From assembly GCA_913009285.1 (NCBI GenBank), contig CAJVYE010000006.1:1-14895 (forward strand): a stretch of DNA of 14,895 bases, in the 5' to 3' direction. A program made the translations under genes and the position numbers. Position 1 is the first letter of the stretch; every line of letters begins with the position of its first letter. Shown here one piece after another: positions 1 through 7,196 of this stretch. A model generated the notes under the pieces. It ran no database searches, was not told the DNA's origin, and saw only the letters and a list, made by a program, of their open reading frames with translations. Origin of the DNA: an uncultured Nitrospirota bacterium. GTDB taxonomy: Bacteria > Nitrospinota > Nitrospinia > SZUA-224.

Positions 1-376
1 CTACGGAATCTTCAAACCTCTTAAGATCTCTATTTATCCTTTCATATACCTGTGGATGAATAATACTGTTAAGGATATCCCGCTTGGCAAAGTCCCTGAA
101 TATAATTTCACCTAACATTGCCCTGTTTAATGATCCATCTTCCAGAAGAATCTCCCTGCCAAAGTGGTTGACGATCTGCTGCAAAGGTTTGCTTCCAGGC
201 CTTACAACCTGTCTTGCAATCGTGTCTGCATCGATAATATATGCCCCCAGTCCCTTAAAACAGGAAGAAACAAGGCTTTTTCCACTCGCAATCCCACCTG
301 TAAGCCCGATCTTAAGGATCTTGAGCTCTTTTTTCCTGGATTCACTCACTGTTGGCTCATAGTTCGTAGCCAACAT
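1..376 (-). CDS. coaE: Dephospho-CoA kinase, partial (C-terminus off the window)
   Basis: This enzyme phosphorylates the 3'-hydroxyl of dephospho-CoA with ATP, the last step of cytoplasmic coenzyme A synthesis. The visible 125 codons contain the CoaE P-loop GLTGGIASGKS (residues 24-34), the IIDADTIARQ segment, a GREIL...DGSLNR stretch and the IIHPQV motif, all in family order. The family is usually about 200 residues, so roughly the last 75 run off the left edge. ATG at 374-376 is chosen because it overlaps the stop of the preceding small gene as TAATG, which implies translational coupling. It adds about 20 residues ahead of the usual N-terminus. GTG at 347-349 would give a shorter form. The gene is second in an operon behind the promoter at 583-611. 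The family call is from sequence motifs and is firm; only the start is uncertain. Confidence 0.95.
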   Translation of the reverse strand, partial: MLATNYEPTVSESRKKELKILKIGLTGGIASGKSLVSSCFKGLGAYIIDADTIARQVVRPGSKPLQQIVNHFGREILLEDGSLNRAMLGEIIFRDFAKRDILNSIIHPQVYERINRDLKRFEDSV

Positions 377-540
377 TAAAGTAGTGCTAGGATATCTTTA
401 AGTACTGCTCTTTTTTCTTTAAGTTCTTCTCGATAATCCTTCTGATCTGTATCTGAAATTTCCATCCCCAGATCTGAAACCTCTGATTCCAGTAAGTTTT
501 TTAAGACCTCAACCTGCTTCTCATCAAGCTTTACTTCCAT
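376..540 (-). CDS. Small charged hypothetical protein coupled to coaE (54 aa)
   Basis: No function can be named. The 54-residue product is acidic/basic and predicted mostly helical, with a Leu-rich heptad-like start (EVLKNLLESEVSDL) and a C-terminal part with the pattern EISDTDQKDYREELKEKR. I associate that pattern with small conserved hypothetical proteins of many bacteria that carry a TDxxDYREEL-type core, but I could not check this. Evidence that it is real: a full AGGAGG Shine-Dalgarno sequence (550-555) lies 9 nt ahead of the ATG, an excellent promoter sits upstream at 583-611, and its stop codon overlaps the coaE start (TAATG). It is first in the coaE operon. There is no signal peptide or membrane segment. 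It may be a small helical-hairpin regulatory or structural protein, but that is a guess. Confidence 0.85.
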   Translation of the reverse strand: MEVKLDEKQVEVLKNLLESEVSDLGMEISDTDQKDYREELKEKRAVLKDILALL

Positions 541-548
541 AATTTTTC

Positions 549-555
549 CCCTCCT
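549..555 (-). promoter_or_regulatory. Strong ribosome binding site of the 54-aa gene
   Basis: On the minus strand AGGAGGG lies 9 nt before the ATG at 538-540. It fixes that start and is the best Shine-Dalgarno sequence in the window. Confidence 0.85.
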
Positions 556-582
556 TTCTTAAATTCTATCTTCCCTATATAA

Positions 583-611
583 ATTATATGAATTTATTTT
601 TCATTTGTCTA
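583..611 (-). promoter_or_regulatory. Sigma70-type promoter for the small gene and coaE
   Basis: On the minus strand the -35 box is TAGACA (606-611, 5 of 6 consensus bases), followed by a 17-nt spacer and a perfect -10 box TATAAT (583-588). Transcription should start near 576, giving a short leader that contains the AGGAGG site. It lies in the 125-bp gap after pilD, so coaE is probably expressed separately from the recA-pilD unit. Confidence 0.75.
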
Positions 612-665
612 ATCTTTTCACTGTAAAAAGGGGATTTTTTTAGGATAACGCAGGTATTTCTTTTG

Positions 666-1436
666 TTATCTTGCGTGGCCGAACATCATATACCAGTAGA
701 GCAGATCCTTCCCCCAGAAGATAGAGATTACTGCGCCAAGTGCCAGAAATGGTCCAAAGGGGATAGGGTCTTTTCTCCCCTTTTTTCTTAGAATGATTAG
801 TGAAATACCTATTATAGAGCCGATAAGTGATCCCATTAATATTGTTACTAATGCCCCTTCCCAGCCAAGAAAGGCACCTATCATAGCAATAAGCTTTATA
901 TCACCACCCCCCATACCTCCTCTGCTTATAACGGCGATGAGGTAGAAGAATCCACCTCCTATCAGTATGCCTATTAATGAGTTGATGAAGTGAATGGGAA
1001 GTATAAGGAGGCTGAAGATCAATCCTATAATGATGCCAGGAAGGGTTATAACGTCAGGGATGATCTTATACTCCAGATCGATCACTGTTACAATGATTAG
1101 AGAAGAGAGTAAGAGGGCGTAGGCAGCGAATATAAAACTTAAACCAAATGTCAGATATAAAGAGAGGATGGATATTCCTGTAAAGAGCTCTACCAAGGGG
1201 TATTTGTAAGGGATACGTTCCCTACAGCTCCTACATCGACCCCTAAGAAGGATGAAGCTGATCAGTGGGATATTATCTAGCGGCCTTATAGGCGTCTCAC
1301 AGTGGGGACAAAATGACCCTGGCAGGATAATCGATCTTTTCTTGGGGAGACGATATATGCAGACATTGCAAAAACTTCCGATAATAACGCCAAAGAGAAA
1401 GACAAAAAAAGGGAGGAAAAGATTTGTTTCATCCAT
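666..1436 (-). CDS. pilD: Type IV prepilin leader peptidase / N-methyltransferase
   Basis: An inner-membrane aspartic protease that removes the leader of type IV pilins and type II secretion pseudopilins and N-methylates the new N-terminus. It carries the full A24A family set in 256 residues: an N-terminal membrane segment with GSFCNVCIYRLP (about 20-31), the zinc-type pair C43xxC46 and C68xxC71, a first catalytic Asp in VIDLEYKIIPD (D120), the second in GGGDIKL (D179), and DPIPFGPFLALGA (223-235). Several hydrophobic segments fit the usual polytopic topology. The ATG is 4 bases after the recA stop, so the gene is co-transcribed with and probably translationally coupled to recA; no strong ribosome site is visible. 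Pilins themselves are not in the window. Length is typical and no key residue is missing. Confidence 0.96.
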   Translation of the reverse strand: MDETNLFLPFFVFLFGVIIGSFCNVCIYRLPKKRSIILPGSFCPHCETPIRPLDNIPLISFILLRGRCRSCRERIPYKYPLVELFTGISILSLYLTFGLSFIFAAYALLLSSLIIVTVIDLEYKIIPDVITLPGIIIGLIFSLLILPIHFINSLIGILIGGGFFYLIAVISRGGMGGGDIKLIAMIGAFLGWEGALVTILMGSLIGSIIGISLIILRKKGRKDPIPFGPFLALGAVISIFWGKDLLYWYMMFGHAR

Positions 1437-1440
1437 TATC

Positions 1441-2511
1441 TTATGCTGGAGCGCTATCTGCCTTGGCTTCTTCTGCTACTGCTACCGCATCTGATGGGGA
1501 TATATTCCGCAATGATGGGCAGAGTATCTCCTTTAACTTATTTTCCAGTTCCGATGATATGTCAGGATTGTCCTTTAAGAATTGTCTTGAGTTTTCCCTC
1601 CCCTGACCGATCCTCGTATCCTTGTATGAGAACCATGTACCACTCTTGTTGATCAGGTTGTTGGCAACTGCTAGATCGAGTATATCCCCATCCTTTGATA
1701 TCCCCTCTCCGTATATGATATCAAATTCTGCTTCCTTAAATGGTGGGGCAATCTTATTTTTAACAACCTTCACACGTGTACGACTCCCTATTATGTCCTG
1801 ACCGTTCTTTATAGTGGCTATCTTCCTTATATCCAGACGGACAGATGTATAGAATTTAAGGGCATTACCACCTGTGGTTGTCTCAGGATTTCCGAAGAAT
1901 ACCCCGATCTTCTGTCTGATCTGATTAATGAAGATCACACATGTCTTGGATTTGCTTATCACAGCAGTCAGTTTTCTAAGCGCCTGTGACATCAATCTTG
2001 CCTGAAGTCCCATATGTGAATCACCCATCTCTCCATCCAGTTCAGCCTTTGGAACCAACGCTGCTACAGAGTCTATAACTATTACATCTACTGCACCGCT
2101 CCTCACTAGTACCTCCACTATTTCAAGCGCCTGTTCCCCTGTATCAGGCTGTGCTATCAGCAGGTTATCCGTATTAACACCAAGGTTGCGTGCATATAAC
2201 GGATCCATGGCATGTTCTGCATCTATGAATGCAGCCACACCATCCTGTTTTTGTGACTCAGCAATTATATGGAGTGTTAGGGTCGTCTTACCCGATGACT
2301 CCGGGCCAAATATCTCTACAACCCGGCCCTTGGGTATTCCTCCCACACCTAGCGCAGCATTTAAGGATATAGAACCAGTAGATATTACAGGTATGTCCTG
2401 ATCAATATACGCGGATCCCAACCTCATTATCGCACCTTTGCCAAACTGTTTTTCTATCTGTGAAAATGCTACTTCAAGTGCCTTACCTCTATCATTTTTA
2501 AAGGTCGCCAT
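1441..2511 (-). CDS. recA: Recombinase RecA
   Basis: The cytoplasmic DNA strand-exchange ATPase and SOS co-protease. The 356-residue product is of normal length and has Walker A GPESSGKT (69-76), a catalytic Glu in the AEHAMDP segment (E99), Walker B VIVIDS (143-148), the [19 protein letters not shown] region with DNA-binding loop L2 (about 197-215), and a short Ala/Glu-rich tail. An AAGGAG ribosome site (2520-2525) lies 8 nt ahead of the ATG and fixes the start. The gene sits between thpR and pilD on the same strand. A palindromic repeat lies in the 90-bp gap upstream. I see no recognisable LexA box there, so SOS control is not shown by the sequence. The protein is not split by an intein. 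Confidence 0.99.
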   Translation of the reverse strand: MATFKNDRGKALEVAFSQIEKQFGKGAIMRLGSAYIDQDIPVISTGSISLNAALGVGGIPKGRVVEIFGPESSGKTTLTLHIIAESQKQDGVAAFIDAEHAMDPLYARNLGVNTDNLLIAQPDTGEQALEIVEVLVRSGAVDVIVIDSVAALVPKAELDGEMGDSHMGLQARLMSQALRKLTAVISKSKTCVIFINQIRQKIGVFFGNPETTTGGNALKFYTSVRLDIRKIATIKNGQDIIGSRTRVKVVKNKIAPPFKEAEFDIIYGEGISKDGDILDLAVANNLINKSGTWFSYKDTRIGQGRENSRQFLKDNPDISSELENKLKEILCPSLRNISPSDAVAVAEEAKADSAPA

Positions 2512-2561
2512 AATAGTTTCTCCTTTTCCTTCGAAAATACCCCATTAACGTTTGAATATAG

Positions 2562-2598
2562 GTCAGGCATCCTGCCTGACATCCGTGGCGAGACGTCT
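2562..2598. repeat. REP-like palindromic element between thpR and recA
   Basis: A perfect 8-bp stem with a 3-nt loop (GTCAGGCA-TCC-TGCCTGAC, 2562-2580, read from the second G) is followed by the 8-bp palindrome AGACGTCT (2591-2598). There is no T-run, so it is not a classic terminator. The GC-rich palindrome in an intergenic gap resembles dispersed REP-type repeats and may stabilise or attenuate the transcript between thpR and recA. Other copies of the same sequence are not present in the window. Confidence 0.5.
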
Positions 2599-2601
2599 TG
2601 G

Positions 2602-3177
2602 CTATTTTTTTCCTATCTCCACGCTCTCTATAACAGAATAGACCGCGCCGGTTGGTTTTAGTTGACTCCTCATCAGATTCACCTTTTCGACAGTTATTAT
2701 CTCATCTATCCTCATATCCCTTTCAGACTGAATCAATTTTATGAACTGGTTTTTCCCCTTCAACGATTTTATCCTTCCAAGTGTCAAATGGGGGGTAAAT
2801 CTTCTACCCTCTGGCTGAAAACCTAATTTAAACATATTGTCTTCAATATTCTTATGAAGCAGAGTCAATCTTCCTGATCCATCCTCTAGCCCAAGCCACA
2901 GGACCCTTGGATATCTGATATTCGGAAAGACCCCTATCTCTGTAACATTCAGAGTAAAAGGGAGAATCCCCTTGGCTGATTCAGAAAGATACCTTTTTAT
3001 GTCACTACACTGCTTTTCTGAGATATTACCCAGAAACTTCAAGGTTAAATGGATATTAGACGGTCTCACAAGGCCAATAGATCCCTTCAGGGATCTAAAT
3101 CTATCCTGAATCCCGGATATCTTTTCCTTTAGCGAATTGGGGATATCTATAGCAATAAATGCTCTTATTTCATCCAT
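2602..3177 (-). CDS. thpR: RNA 2',3'-cyclic phosphodiesterase (2H phosphoesterase)
   Basis: A small cytoplasmic 2H-superfamily enzyme (LigT/ThpR family) that opens 2',3'-cyclic phosphates on RNA and can join tRNA halves in vitro in characterised members; the cellular role is unsettled. The 191-residue product begins with the typical RAFIAIDIP strand and has both catalytic motifs, HLTLKFLG (H43) and HLTLGRIK (H130), at the expected spacing of about 87 residues. The ATG at 3175-3177 gives the family N-terminus, though no clear ribosome site precedes it. It lies 43 bp after pgpA and 90 bp before recA on the same strand. In many bacteria cinA lies in this cluster; it is absent here. Family assignment is firm. 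Confidence 0.95.
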   Translation of the reverse strand: MDEIRAFIAIDIPNSLKEKISGIQDRFRSLKGSIGLVRPSNIHLTLKFLGNISEKQCSDIKRYLSESAKGILPFTLNVTEIGVFPNIRYPRVLWLGLEDGSGRLTLLHKNIEDNMFKLGFQPEGRRFTPHLTLGRIKSLKGKNQFIKLIQSERDMRIDEIITVEKVNLMRSQLKPTGAVYSVIESVEIGKK

Positions 3178-3220
3178 AAATTATCAGAACCGCTTTACCT
3201 TGTCAAATAAAATTAACAGT

Positions 3221-3661
3221 TCACAATAGTCTTAAAGATTGTAGTATTAAGTTTGCGAGTATCCCGGCAACTATATCGTCCAGCATCACCCCGAGTCCAC
3301 CATTGATTCTTTCTATCTGTTGAAATGATGGCTTCAGGATATCCAGGAGCCTGAAAAGGAAAAATCCTCCAATTATAAACCATATTCCTTCTGGCAAGAG
3401 AAACATGGTCACCAGGAAACCGACTATCTCATCGATTACAATATAACTGTGGTCCTTCTTATTCAGGATCTTCTCTGCCTCTCCTGAGAGCCATACCCCC
3501 AGAGAAAAGAGAAATATTGTTATTATAAGATAAAATAGGGGGTGAAGTTTACAGAGGAATAGATATAGTATAACACCAACAAGAGATCCAGCAGTTCCAG
3601 GAGCTACCGGGAAATATCCGCTGTATGCCCCTGTAGCAATAAAAATAATAGTTCTTTTCAT
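3221..3661 (-). CDS. pgpA: Phosphatidylglycerophosphatase A
   Basis: An inner-membrane phosphatase that converts phosphatidylglycerophosphate to phosphatidylglycerol. The 146-residue product carries the family landmarks: GYFPVAPGTAGSL near the N-terminus (15-27), the acidic motif IVIDEIVGF (74-82), RLLDILKP (104-111) and GGLGVMLDDIVAGILANL (121-138) with the paired Asp 128-129. Hydrophobic segments at about 25-58 and 79-108 fit a multi-pass membrane protein. Start ATG at 3659-3661 is the only sensible one for the family's N-terminus, although the ribosome site is weak. It appears to be the first gene of the pgpA-thpR-recA-pilD run; no consensus promoter is obvious in the AT-rich sequence upstream. 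Length is slightly short but complete. Confidence 0.94.
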   Translation of the reverse strand: MKRTIIFIATGAYSGYFPVAPGTAGSLVGVILYLFLCKLHPLFYLIITIFLFSLGVWLSGEAEKILNKKDHSYIVIDEIVGFLVTMFLLPEGIWFIIGGFFLFRLLDILKPSFQQIERINGGLGVMLDDIVAGILANLILQSLRLL

Positions 3662-3853
3662 GAAATCTTATTGATAATTGATAGAAATTTTTTTAAACTA
3701 TTAAAACATTAAACCAAAGATCAGGAAAATTGCAACCTTTTTTCTGAATTTGCCTTAAATTGGATATCAGGTAATCCTGTTTAATGGTGGCACGTTGCAG
3801 AAAAGATGGGGGAACAAAATACTCTACATTACTTTTCAGTAGCCTGCATTTTA

Positions 3854-3878
3854 TGCCAAGTTATTTCTGACCCGTCCC
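3854..3878 (+). repeat. 25-bp direct repeat, left copy
   Basis: Starts TGCCAAGTTATTTC and ends GACCCGTCCC. The identical 25 bases occur in the same orientation at 7124-7148. The copies bracket about 3.2 kb holding the nucleotidyltransferase pair and the 695-residue protein gene. It could be a dispersed repeat that happened to seed twice, or the boundary of an inserted segment. Confidence 0.8.
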
Positions 3879-3886
3879 TTAATACA

Positions 3887-3915
3887 TTGACATAAAGGAA
3901 TAATTCCACTATTAT
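3887..3915 (+). promoter_or_regulatory. Sigma70-type promoter for the nucleotidyltransferase pair
   Basis: A perfect -35 box TTGACA (3887-3892), a 17-nt spacer and TATTAT (3910-3915, 5 of 6) give a transcription start near 3922, about 42 nt before the ATG at 3964. It begins 9 bases after the left direct repeat. Confidence 0.7.
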
Positions 3916-3963
3916 TTTTATTATTAATTACCATATTTAATACCATAAAAACAGCATAACTAA

Positions 3964-4527
3964 ATGGACTTCAAATTAGTTCTTAAAACGATCTTAAAAA
4001 AATTCAAGGAGAATGAGATTGACTGTGCTCTGATAGGAGCTTTTGCTTTTCAGATTACAGGTATTTTCAGAGCTACTGAAGATATTGACTTTTTAATCCC
4101 TTATGAAAAAGCAGAAAAGGTTGAAGAAATTATGGAAAGTTTGGCCTATAATGTTGTTCAAATGACAAAAAATTTTTCTCAATACGAATCACCTTTAAAA
4201 ATATTTGGCTATGTCGATTTTTTGCATACCTCAGGAAAATATACAATAGAAATGCTTCAAAACGCTAAAACACACAAAATCATGGATGAAAATATTGAAG
4301 TAAAAGTTATCAGATTAGAGGATATCATAGGATTGAAAGTATTATCTTATACCAATAATCCTGCCCGATATGAAAAAGATGTTAGTGATATAAAAGAGAT
4401 TCTGAGATTACATTTCAATAAAATTACACATCTGGATTTAAGTTCTATAAAAAGATATTTCAAGATATTAAATAAAGAAGACGATTACAAAAAGTTTGTG
4501 GAGGATGTGAAGAATGAAGCTAACTAA
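3964..4527 (+). CDS. MNT-type nucleotidyltransferase-fold protein, putative toxin-antitoxin partner
   Basis: A soluble 187-residue protein with the signature of minimal nucleotidyltransferases: a helix, then ALIGAFAFQITG (22-33, in place of the usual GG/GS turn), the metal-binding pair in ATEDIDFLIP (D40 and D42), a third acidic residue in GYVDFL (D85), and a C-terminal LEDIIGLKVLSYT...RYEKDVSDIKEIL segment (118-147) typical of the family. Such proteins often act as one half of toxin-antitoxin modules (AbiEii-like or MNT groups). The next gene overlaps it by 14 bases, which supports a two-gene module. No clear ribosome site precedes the ATG. The gene is AT-richer than the core block and has its own promoter, consistent with transfer. 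Whether it is toxin or antitoxin cannot be told from the sequence. Confidence 0.75.
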   Translation: MDFKLVLKTILKKFKENEIDCALIGAFAFQITGIFRATEDIDFLIPYEKAEKVEEIMESLAYNVVQMTKNFSQYESPLKIFGYVDFLHTSGKYTIEMLQNAKTHKIMDENIEVKVIRLEDIIGLKVLSYTNNPARYEKDVSDIKEILRLHFNKITHLDLSSIKRYFKILNKEDDYKKFVEDVKNEAN

Positions 4528-4750
4528 AGAAGCAGAGGATGATTTTATCAATGATGCGTATGACGAAACAAGAAGCAAAGAATTCTGTAAAGCAATGAAG
4601 GTACGTTTAAAAAGGAATTTTGAAAAAAATCGTACACTAGACGATTACCTGCATTTTCTCGAAGAGATACAGATTTTACAGGAAGAGATTAATATTCATG
4701 GCAAAAAACGAAAGAGAAATCTATGGAAAAAGGCTTCATTTGTTTTGTAA
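4514..4750 (+). CDS. Small basic partner of the nucleotidyltransferase (78 aa), hypothetical
   Basis: No named family is recognised. The 78-residue product is charged and mostly helical, with an acidic N-terminus (KEAEDDFINDAYDETRS) and a Lys/Arg-rich C-terminus (GKKRKRNLWKKASFVL) suited to nucleic-acid or partner binding. It starts inside the nucleotidyltransferase gene with a GGAGG ribosome site at 4500-4504, 9 nt before the ATG, so the two proteins should be made together. Its stop codon lies within a perfect 30-nt palindrome that probably ends the transcript. By context it is the second half of a putative toxin-antitoxin-like pair. It is shorter than usual HEPN toxins and lacks the RxxxxH HEPN motif, so a HEPN/MNT pair is not supported. 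Confidence 0.7.
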   Translation: MKLTKEAEDDFINDAYDETRSKEFCKAMKVRLKRNFEKNRTLDDYLHFLEEIQILQEEINIHGKKRKRNLWKKASFVL

Positions 4751-4777
4751 GGGACGTTGTTGCAACAACGTCCCTTA
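4748..4777. repeat. Perfect 30-nt palindrome at the end of the 78-aa gene
   Basis: The halves TAAGGGACGTTGTTG and CAACAACGTCCCTTA are exact reverse complements with no loop. It begins with the stop codon of the 78-residue gene. As RNA it would fold into a strong hairpin and may act as a terminator or 3' stabiliser for that operon, although no T-run follows. As DNA it could be a protein-binding or transposition-related palindrome. Confidence 0.75.
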
Positions 4778-4876
4778 AGCTGTCCATGAGACGAGTGATA
4801 ATGTTGCGCCCCGCAAAGTAGATATAGCTACCACCACCGACTAAACCAAAGTAAAACCATAGTAGTTTCCTGTATA

Positions 4877-6964
4877 TTAAACCTTTATCTTACAGTCGTC
4901 TATCAAAATCTTTGCTTTTTTCTGTAATTTAAGAGCAAAGGTATCGCCTTTTTGTAGGCCATTTTCCACATCGTTCAGAATGTCATAATATATATCCCAT
5001 CCCTGTTTTTCTCTTTGATATTTCTCTATTAAGGGATTCGGTTCTTTGACAAGGTTTTGGATTATTTTATATAAACGTTTTGTGCCCATTTGTAAAAGCT
5101 CAAACCCCTCATGGTTTTTTTCTTCCTTATCTTCCACGAAAAATGAGGCAGCCTTCAGTGACAGTCGGCGATAGACCACTGTGAAAGGCATAGGAGAGAC
5201 AAAACACCCTGTGAATGGGTCAATTGTGCTTTTTATCTCATCTAAAGACCAGGGTAGCGCCCGTGCATAATAGGAAAACCACAGGATACGAGCATAATCG
5301 CCAATCAATTTTCCAATATAGGCTGATTTCATCGCTTCCTTTGCGAAAGTCTCTTTGTCATGACGCATAATCAGCCCATCTTTATGGACATATCTCAGAT
5401 TCTTCTGAGGGTCTTTAAAAATTACAGACAATATATAAGCCTGATCTTCTGCTCGTCCTATAAATGTAGGTGTAAAGGGGCGATATTTCCTCAGGCTATC
5501 TACAAGAATACCGCAGGTGCCTCCGGTTACATGAATTCTATGGATACATTGATTTTTACCGTCAAGAGCATCATCTGTGTAACGCAGCATCATCTCTGCC
5601 TCAGTAGAAATGGCCTGCGGGAGGGAGCTGAAGAAAATTAGCTCATCTCCCTTGATTTCGTCTGTTGGGAAACACACATCAGGAGTAAATAAAGAATTGA
5701 CTATATCTCTTTCGTTTACCAGCGCACCTGCTATCATGCCTAATTCTACCTTATTGCCCTGACTGTCAATTCCCTCTGCACCCCAGAGAGGTGTCTTAAG
5801 ATGTTCAAAAGTAGAGGCATCGCTCTGCTCGACTAATTCTCTTTGCGGAAAAACCTGATCCAGATCTATTTTAAAAGTCCCTTTGACTTCAGGGCTAATA
5901 AAAACATGCCAGAATGCTGCAATTGACTTAAGAAAACTGTAATGCCTCCCATACTCTCCATCCACTCCGATAATCTCATGCAATAAGCTATAATCAGCAT
6001 CCCCCATATACCTTTTTGCGGCCGGAATAAGTATCTCATTTATAAGCCTTGATGTATCGGCCTCGGTAAACATATAGACATTGATGTGCTGAATATTTCT
6101 ACCCTTTTTGAACTCCTCCTCAAGATACTCTTTTGCTATTCTTTGAAGTCCTTCATGAGTTACTGAAACCGAGAGCACACAGTTAAGCCTGGTATCTTTT
6201 TCTATTGTTCCATGCTGCTGTTCAAACTTTACAGCCTCCTCCAGACCCCTTAGTCCATATATGGCCTCGTTATTTTCCGTCTCTACCCCAATCTGAATCG
6301 GGTGGTCATACCAATATAACTGATCTTCTTTGACAATTTGCTTTAACTGCTCTCGAAGGAAAGAATTTATTGGCAGGTCATCAATATCCCTATAATGAGG
6401 TGGTATCGTAAGAAGGATGTTAGATGTAAATAGGATTTCTCTTGCTGTATTTTTAATTGGCAATGGATTTAGCCGGGAAATACTTACTTTTCTTTTTTCA
6501 CGAAGCAAACTGATTTTTTCGTCTTTATTCTCATACAATGAAACCCCTTCCGGGAAAAAAACATTCCAGATATTATTAATCGTTTCCATATGATTAGACC
6601 GATTTTCAGGCTTTATAATCCATGAATATAACTGATTCAATTTTTCTTCAAACTGCTTATCCATAGAGCATATATTAGCAATCTCAGAATAAATGAGTGT
6701 TAATCCATCATTATAAAAGCCTGCCATGTCTTTCCATAGAGTCTGATTTTGCAGGTTGTTTAAATATTGTTCAGCCTGTTCGTATGAAGGATGAGATTTT
6801 CCTGATAACGCAATCAAAAAGGCTGCATTCAGGTTCCTAACAACTGCAGGGGCATTCTCCTCTTCTTGACGAAACTGTTCTGTGATATTGATCTTTGTCA
6901 GAGGCTCTTTGTCATTTTTTGAGCCTATTAAATGCCTCATAATGGTTTGGAATTTTTGTTTCAT
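4877..6964 (-). CDS. Large soluble protein with GT-A glycosyltransferase-like motifs
   Basis: A 695-residue protein without signal peptide or membrane segments. I do not recognise a named family, but the middle carries a pattern expected of GT-A-fold glycosyltransferases: an opening strand ILLTIPPHYRD (183-193), a DxD-type metal motif in FKIDLDQVFP (D367, D369), a GGTCGIL turn (481-487), an acidic GRAEDQAY motif (503-510, E506/D507) like the catalytic ED of GT2-type enzymes, and nearby histidines (H527, H535). The first 170 residues are a helical region with no motif I know; the last 130 are also helical. Its own promoter lies at 7004-7032. It converges with the nucleotidyltransferase pair and sits between the two 25-bp repeats. 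It could glycosylate a cell-surface or soluble acceptor. The fold is an inference from motifs. Confidence 0.55.
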   Translation of the reverse strand: MKQKFQTIMRHLIGSKNDKEPLTKINITEQFRQEEENAPAVVRNLNAAFLIALSGKSHPSYEQAEQYLNNLQNQTLWKDMAGFYNDGLTLIYSEIANICSMDKQFEEKLNQLYSWIIKPENRSNHMETINNIWNVFFPEGVSLYENKDEKISLLREKRKVSISRLNPLPIKNTAREILFTSNILLTIPPHYRDIDDLPINSFLREQLKQIVKEDQLYWYDHPIQIGVETENNEAIYGLRGLEEAVKFEQQHGTIEKDTRLNCVLSVSVTHEGLQRIAKEYLEEEFKKGRNIQHINVYMFTEADTSRLINEILIPAAKRYMGDADYSLLHEIIGVDGEYGRHYSFLKSIAAFWHVFISPEVKGTFKIDLDQVFPQRELVEQSDASTFEHLKTPLWGAEGIDSQGNKVELGMIAGALVNERDIVNSLFTPDVCFPTDEIKGDELIFFSSLPQAISTEAEMMLRYTDDALDGKNQCIHRIHVTGGTCGILVDSLRKYRPFTPTFIGRAEDQAYILSVIFKDPQKNLRYVHKDGLIMRHDKETFAKEAMKSAYIGKLIGDYARILWFSYYARALPWSLDEIKSTIDPFTGCFVSPMPFTVVYRRLSLKAASFFVEDKEEKNHEGFELLQMGTKRLYKIIQNLVKEPNPLIEKYQREKQGWDIYYDILNDVENGLQKGDTFALKLQKKAKILIDDCKIKV

Positions 6965-7003
6965 AGTAAGCTAAGGTATAAGAAACCGCTTTTCTTGCAA
7001 ATA

Positions 7004-7032
7004 AGTATAGACAGAAAATAAGAATATTTCAA
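7004..7032 (-). promoter_or_regulatory. Sigma70-type promoter for the 695-aa gene
   Basis: On the minus strand TTGAAA (7027-7032, 5 of 6), a 17-nt spacer and TATACT (7004-7009, 5 of 6). Transcription would begin near 6997, about 33 nt before the ATG at 6964. No good ribosome site is seen in that leader. Confidence 0.6.
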
Positions 7033-7123
7033 GCCCAAAATCCAAAAAGAGGTTGTACAGAAATCAAAGACAAACAAAAAAAGAAACTTGTCGGGGCCTA
7101 ATTTCTGGTGGGAAAGTCATGGT

Positions 7124-7148
7124 TGCCAAGTTATTTCTGACCCGTCCC
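7124..7148 (+). repeat. 25-bp direct repeat, right copy
   Basis: Identical to 3854-3878 and in the same orientation. It lies in the 232-bp gap between the 695-residue protein gene and the end of the ATPase-PglZ gene, and marks the right border of the segment it brackets. Confidence 0.8.
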
Positions 7149-7162
7149 ATAAGCGCTAATTT

Positions 7163-7188
7163 GCACGGACAAACAAGTTTGTCCATGC
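7163..7188. terminator. Hairpin just downstream of the ATPase-PglZ gene
   Basis: An 8-bp perfect stem, GGACAAAC (7167-7174) and GTTTGTCC (7177-7184), is extended after one mismatch by GCA/TGC to an 11-bp paired hairpin. It lies 9 bases beyond the stop codon of the ATPase-PglZ gene read on the minus strand. There is no T-run, so it is either a rho-independent-like terminator of weak form or a REP-type 3' hairpin. Confidence 0.45.
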
Positions 7189-7196
7189 CACCCATT

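Larger units (their letters stand above)
3662..3963. other. Divergent intergenic region between pgpA and the nucleotidyltransferase gene
   Basis: About 300 bases between two divergent genes with no supported coding region. The left part (3662-3850) holds AT-rich sequence upstream of pgpA in which I see nothing specific. The right part holds the first copy of a 25-bp direct repeat (3854-3878) and, directly after it, the promoter of the next gene (3887-3915). This is the left border of the accessory segment. Confidence 0.7.

Noticed and set aside
606..660. Rho-independent terminator after pilD
   Set aside because: Only A- and T-runs around CCCC are seen, with no GC stem.
2512..2601. LexA/SOS box upstream of recA
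   Set aside because: No CTGT...ACAG or GAAC...GTTC type dyad is visible in the gap.
3181..3208. TTGACA about 17 nt ahead of TAATTT just before thpR
   Set aside because: The -10 matches only 3 of 6 bases and abuts the ATG, so transcription would start inside the gene.
4692..4893. Minus-strand open frame with a membrane-like stretch (LLWFYFGLVGGGSYIYF)
   Set aside because: It has no upstream start codon, runs antisense into the 78-aa gene and across the palindrome. At most it is a decayed fragment.
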